From the NCBI GenBank assembly GCA_030827595.1, contig JAURED010000005.1, positions 1 to 46,859 of the forward strand: a stretch of 46,859 nt of DNA. Reading direction: 5' to 3'. Positions within the stretch are counted from its first letter, which is position 1. Each line of letters starts with the position of its first letter. Of the stretch, positions 44,074 to 46,859 are shown one piece after another. The notes under the pieces are model-generated. The model worked only from the letters and a program-made list of their open reading frames with translations, did no database searches and was not told the DNA's origin. The translations under genes were made by a program, and so were the position numbers. This DNA comes from Burkholderiales bacterium (GTDB lineage Bacteria; Pseudomonadota; Gammaproteobacteria; Burkholderiales; Methylophilaceae).

Positions 44074-45326
44074 TTTTTTTGTATCTCAAGCGCACTAATT
44101 CTTGCGATTGCCGGCGGGTGGCTATCATAAAATGCAGAATAGAGACTATCAGGAGTTAATGTTGATGCATTATCTCTGTATAGCTTGATCAGCGAATTTT
44201 TGAGATCAGAGGCTGGAGTATATTTACAGGCATATGCATCTGCTTCATATTCATTTTTCCTTGAGTAAAATGCCATTATTGGTCTTATAAAGAATAATAC
44301 TAATGGGCTTATAAGAACAAAAAGAAGGAGTGCCGTGGCATTACTTTGTTCAGTAACACCTAGACCAAAATAAAACCATTCATTAGTTTTGAGAAAGTCT
44401 AAGAGATAAAGTCCTACAAATGAAATTAAAAATAGTGCAAAAATTCTTTTTTTTACATGATTGTGAGCAAAATGACCTAACTCATGAGCAAGAACAGCTA
44501 GAATTTCATTATGGGTTAACCGCTCGAGAAGGGTGTCGAAAAATACAATTCTTTTGGCCTTACCAAAACCAGTAAAATAGGCGTTACCGTGCGTGCTTCT
44601 TAAAGAACCATTCATAACAAACAAACCATCTGACTCAAAGCCGCACTTCTTTAAAAGAATTTCAATCTTTGATTTGAGTTCTTTATCCATCATGGGGTTA
44701 AATTTATTGAAAAGAGGAGCAATATAGAGAGGATATACGGCTAACATAACCACATTAAAAATAGAAAAAAAGACCCAGAGCCAGATCCACCACGATTCAC
44801 CAAGGTTGCCAAATATCCATAATGCAACGTAAATAACAGGTACAACAATGATCAAAGATACCATGCTTTGTTTAAATAAATCTGAGATGAAAAGTGATAG
44901 AGTCATTTTATTAAATCCAAATTTTTCATCGACTATAAAAGTTTTATATAAACCAAGTGGAAGCTCTATTAAGCTTGAAAGTATCATGATGATCAAAATC
45001 AATGCGACTCCCTGAATAATTTCACTACTGAAGTATGCAGATATGATGGTATTAAACTCGTTGATCCATCCACCTAGGGTGATCAAGTATAAAAATAATG
45101 CTTGCACTATTAAACCAACAATATTAATTTTTGTTTTCGCGGATGTGTATGCAGCAGCTTTGGTATGATCTTTAATTTTTATAATTTTTTTGAAATCATT
45201 AGGCACGGTGAGGCTGTGTTTAATTGCACTATTATTCTGTCTAATGGACAGATAAACTTCAGTCGCACATGACAATATAAGCAGTGTTAGAAAAATATTA
45301 CTAAATAGAATTTCATTCATAAGCAT
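44070..45326 (-). CDS. M48 family metallopeptidase (Ste24-like, membrane)
   Basis: This multi-spanning zinc protease resembles CAAX prenyl protease Ste24. The HEXXH motif is LAHELGHFAHNH (His281, Glu282, His285), and the third zinc ligand is the Glu in KNEYEADAYACKY near 350. About six hydrophobic segments surround the site, including the M48-N region with LGLYKTFIVDEKFGFNK near 125 and RSTHGNAYFTGFGKAKRIVF near 243. Bacterial members are thought to degrade membrane proteins or prepare exported peptides; substrates here are unknown. The start may be 45326 or the ATG two codons later (MNEIL at 45320). Confidence 0.92.
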   Translation of the reverse strand: MLMNEILFSNIFLTLLILSCATEVYLSIRQNNSAIKHSLTVPNDFKKIIKIKDHTKAAAYTSAKTKINIVGLIVQALFLYLITLGGWINEFNTIISAYFSSEIIQGVALILIIMILSSLIELPLGLYKTFIVDEKFGFNKMTLSLFISDLFKQSMVSLIIVVPVIYVALWIFGNLGESWWIWLWVFFSIFNVVMLAVYPLYIAPLFNKFNPMMDKELKSKIEILLKKCGFESDGLFVMNGSLRSTHGNAYFTGFGKAKRIVFFDTLLERLTHNEILAVLAHELGHFAHNHVKKRIFALFLISFVGLYLLDFLKTNEWFYFGLGVTEQSNATALLLFVLISPLVLFFIRPIMAFYSRKNEYEADAYACKYTPASDLKNSLIKLYRDNASTLTPDSLYSAFYDSHPPAIARISALEIQKK

Positions 45327-45403
45327 TATAATTATTTTAAAATCAGCATTTTAAATCAAAAGGGATGTTAAAGTTATGATTAATTGTAAAAGTCTTTTAT
45401 TTA

Positions 45404-45967
45404 ATGGAAATCATGACAAAAAATAACAATAACCTAGTATGGCTTGATATGGAGATGACCGGTCTTGACCCGGTGAACGATAAAATAATAGAAATTGCTG
45501 TCATTGTCACTGATCCAAATTTAGAGATTCTTTCTGAAGCTCCGGTTTTTGTGATTAAACAAGACGATTTACTTTTACAGAATATGGATGCATGGAACAC
45601 AAACACGCATTCAAAGTCTGGATTAATTGAAAAAGTTAAGCATTCAACAACAACTGAGAAGGATGCAGAAGATCAGCTAATTAATTTTTTAAGGCCTTAT
45701 GTTGATAAAAATAAATCACCGATGTGTGGAAATACCATATGCCAAGATAGGCGTTTTATGGCAAATTATATGCCTAAATTGGAAGCTTATTTTCACTATC
45801 GAAATCTTGATGTCAGTGTATTTAAAGAGCTTGCCAAACGTTGGCGGCCAGAACTAATTGGCAAATTTAAAAAATCAGCAAAACATGAAGCCTTGGCTGA
45901 TATAAAAGAGTCTATTGAAGAATTAAAATTTTATCGAGAACATTTTTTAAAAATACCAAATGATTAA
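45404..45967 (+). CDS. orn: Oligoribonuclease
   Basis: Orn degrades 2-5 nt RNA fragments (including pGpG from cyclic-di-GMP breakdown) to nucleotides. It is a DEDDh exonuclease with [12 protein letters not shown] near residues 10-22, [16 protein letters not shown] near 110, and [14 protein letters not shown] near 163. Length is 187 residues. Two ATGs are possible: 45404 (MEIM) and 45413 (MTKN). Neither has a clear ribosome site, and the second gives the more usual N-terminus. The 77-base spacer to the divergent M48 gene probably holds both promoters. It overlaps crcB by 8 bases. Confidence 0.95.
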   Translation: MEIMTKNNNNLVWLDMEMTGLDPVNDKIIEIAVIVTDPNLEILSEAPVFVIKQDDLLLQNMDAWNTNTHSKSGLIEKVKHSTTTEKDAEDQLINFLRPYVDKNKSPMCGNTICQDRRFMANYMPKLEAYFHYRNLDVSVFKELAKRWRPELIGKFKKSAKHEALADIKESIEELKFYREHFLKIPND

Positions 45968-46355
45968 TTTATATCAAATTTTTATCATTTCTATTTTTGC
46001 TGCGTTCGGCGCGGTACTTAGGTATGTTTTAGTTTTGATATTTCCTTTTAATGCCAATATTATTAATGGAGTATTGCTGGCCAATGTGATGGGTTGTTTT
46101 CTTATGGGAATATTACTTTATGTGGTGAATCAGTTGGCATTCATGAATGAAACCATTCGGTTGGGTCTGATTGTTGGTTTTCTTGGAAGCCTGACTACAT
46201 TCTCCTCTTTTGGAGGCTACTTTTTTGAATTAGTTGAAGGAAGATTTTTTACAAAAGCCTTCCTTCATGTTTTAGTGACAACCGGTTTATCCCTAGCATC
46301 CTTATACATTGGATACTGGCTGATAAGTCATTTATCCAGTCGTTTTTTTAACTGA
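45960..46355 (+). CDS. crcB: Fluoride ion channel CrcB/Fluc
   Basis: Fluc channels export fluoride. The 131-residue protein has four transmembrane segments and the hallmark sequences GAVLRYVLV near residue 17, [14 protein letters not shown] near 40 with the pore Asn, and [19 protein letters not shown] near 73-91 with the TTFSSF phenylalanine/threonine track. Its start overlaps orn by 8 bases, so it is co-transcribed with it. I see no fluoride riboswitch upstream, as expected for an operon-internal gene. The 3' end overlaps the convergent gene by 24 bases. Confidence 0.95.
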   Translation: MINLYQIFIISIFAAFGAVLRYVLVLIFPFNANIINGVLLANVMGCFLMGILLYVVNQLAFMNETIRLGLIVGFLGSLTTFSSFGGYFFELVEGRFFTKAFLHVLVTTGLSLASLYIGYWLISHLSSRFFN

Positions 46356-46859
46356 TTTTTTTGCGGGTGCTTTTTTTTGGCTTTTAGCCTTAGCGGGCGA
46401 TGCCTTAGTCTCAATCATGACTAACTTTTCTGATGCTTTGGGTTTGACGTCATCCTTCTTAGCCCATGATGGTTTTTTCCTTTTTGTGGGCTTTTTAACA
46501 TCTGAATTATCAACTTCAACAGAAGCTTTTTTTGAAGTTTCAACAAGCTTAAGTCCGACATCCTCTAAATTAATATCTTTAAGCTCCTCTTGAGGTTTTC
46601 TCACCGGTTTGTTTTTTTGAGGTTGAGGTTTCTTATGGTCCGAATCCGCTATTACTTTTTGATTAGCTTGAGACTGTTGTTTTGGCTGAATAGCATCCTT
46701 AGGTGTTTTTAAAACTTTTTCTTTATCTTCTGGTTTATTTTCAAGAAGATTTTCATTTTTTTGATTTCTTCCTCGATTGTTTCTTCTTCTCCGATTATTT
46801 TTAAATGGTTTTTTAAAGTTCTCTTGTGGATCGCTATTCGGAATGACATTTTCAGTTTC
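46332..46859 (-). CDS. rne: Basic low-complexity C-terminal tail, probably ribonuclease E (5' part outside window)
   Basis: The frame is open from the right edge (Glu codon at 46859-46857) to TAA at 46334-46332, giving 175 visible residues. It is highly charged and disordered: an arginine/asparagine block NNRRRRNNRGRNQ, glutamine- and lysine-rich segments, and a final [18 protein letters not shown] tail. Repeated short motifs L-V-E-T and L-V-M-I-E-T are like those at the end of betaproteobacterial RNase E, which is why I favour that enzyme, the scaffold of RNA degradation. Another basic-tailed protein is possible, since the catalytic part is not visible. An internal GTG or ATG should not be taken as the start. 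Confidence 0.6.
   Translation of the reverse strand, partial: ETENVIPNSDPQENFKKPFKNNRRRRNNRGRNQKNENLLENKPEDKEKVLKTPKDAIQPKQQSQANQKVIADSDHKKPQPQKNKPVRKPQEELKDINLEDVGLKLVETSKKASVEVDNSDVKKPTKRKKPSWAKKDDVKPKASEKLVMIETKASPAKAKSQKKAPAKKSVKKTTG

Noticed and set aside
45327-45403. Fluoride riboswitch for crcB
   Set aside because: crcB is internal to the orn unit, and I could not see a fluoride riboswitch fold in the spacer before orn or elsewhere upstream.
46332-46604. A separate 90-residue protein beginning at 46604
   Set aside because: The frame continues open to the window edge in the same style of sequence, so this is an internal GTG within a larger gene.

Overview
The window is an AT-rich, very tightly packed stretch of bacterial chromosome. 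I see no insertion sequences, phage genes, CRISPR arrays or long gene-free stretches. A transaldolase / hexulose-6-phosphate synthase / 6-phospho-3-hexuloisomerase cluster (ribulose monophosphate pathway of formaldehyde fixation), together with the proteobacterial order recR-ybaB-dnaX-ffs, tig-clpP-clpX-lon-tRNA-Val-tRNA-Asp-ppiD and gloB-methyltransferase-rnhA-dnaQ, points to a betaproteobacterial methylotroph of the Methylophilales. It most resembles the streamlined OM43 / Methylopumilus type. That placement is inferred from gene content, not from a search.

Layout: 1-5125 (+) holds the end of a DUF2065 protein, hisZ, purA, an amidohydrolase (mtaD-like), ubiG and gph, nearly all overlapping or abutting. 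5093-7707 (-) is the ffs (SRP RNA)-dnaX-ybaB-recR unit. 7746-9695 (-) is an aldehyde dehydrogenase with a DUF779 partner. 9839-11841 holds tRNA-Ser, two unrecognised small exported or anchored proteins, a secreted thermonuclease-like protein and an exported glutathione peroxidase. 11838-15010 (-) is PEP synthase (ppsA) with its regulator ppsR, which carries an in-frame TGA at codon 15. 15159-21867 (+) is glnE, then tal-hps-phi, then pabB and a pterin dehydratase. 21856-27442 (-) is a tripartite RND efflux operon. 27567-35561 (+) is tRNA-Leu, the tig-clpP-clpX-lon proteostasis cluster, tRNA-Val, tRNA-Asp and ppiD. 35566-41854 (-) is gloB, mltD, an oligopeptide-type ABC importer without an ATPase gene, and fabI. 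41876-43624 (+) is a methyltransferase, rnhA and dnaQ. 43627-45326 (-) is queD and an M48 protease. 45404-46355 (+) is orn and crcB. The end of a probable RNase E gene runs off the right edge.

Together these are mostly core functions: formaldehyde assimilation (hps, phi, tal) feeding sugar phosphates, gluconeogenic PEP synthesis (ppsA), nitrogen control (glnE), purine and histidine synthesis, protein quality control, and DNA replication and repair. Points most worth a second look are the nonsense codon in ppsR at an otherwise conserved glycine, an A10 slippery run in dnaX that would yield a gamma-like product, a terminator running straight into the DUF779 start codon, a 21-bp gloB/methyltransferase divergent spacer that looks like a symmetric leaderless promoter, an 18-bp perfect palindrome upstream of ppsA, an inverted repeat over the hps promoter, and a divergent RND efflux operon with two TTG starts and an adaptor without a visible lipoyl domain. 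I did not find a clear candidate for a wholly new multi-gene system; the RND operon is the nearest.
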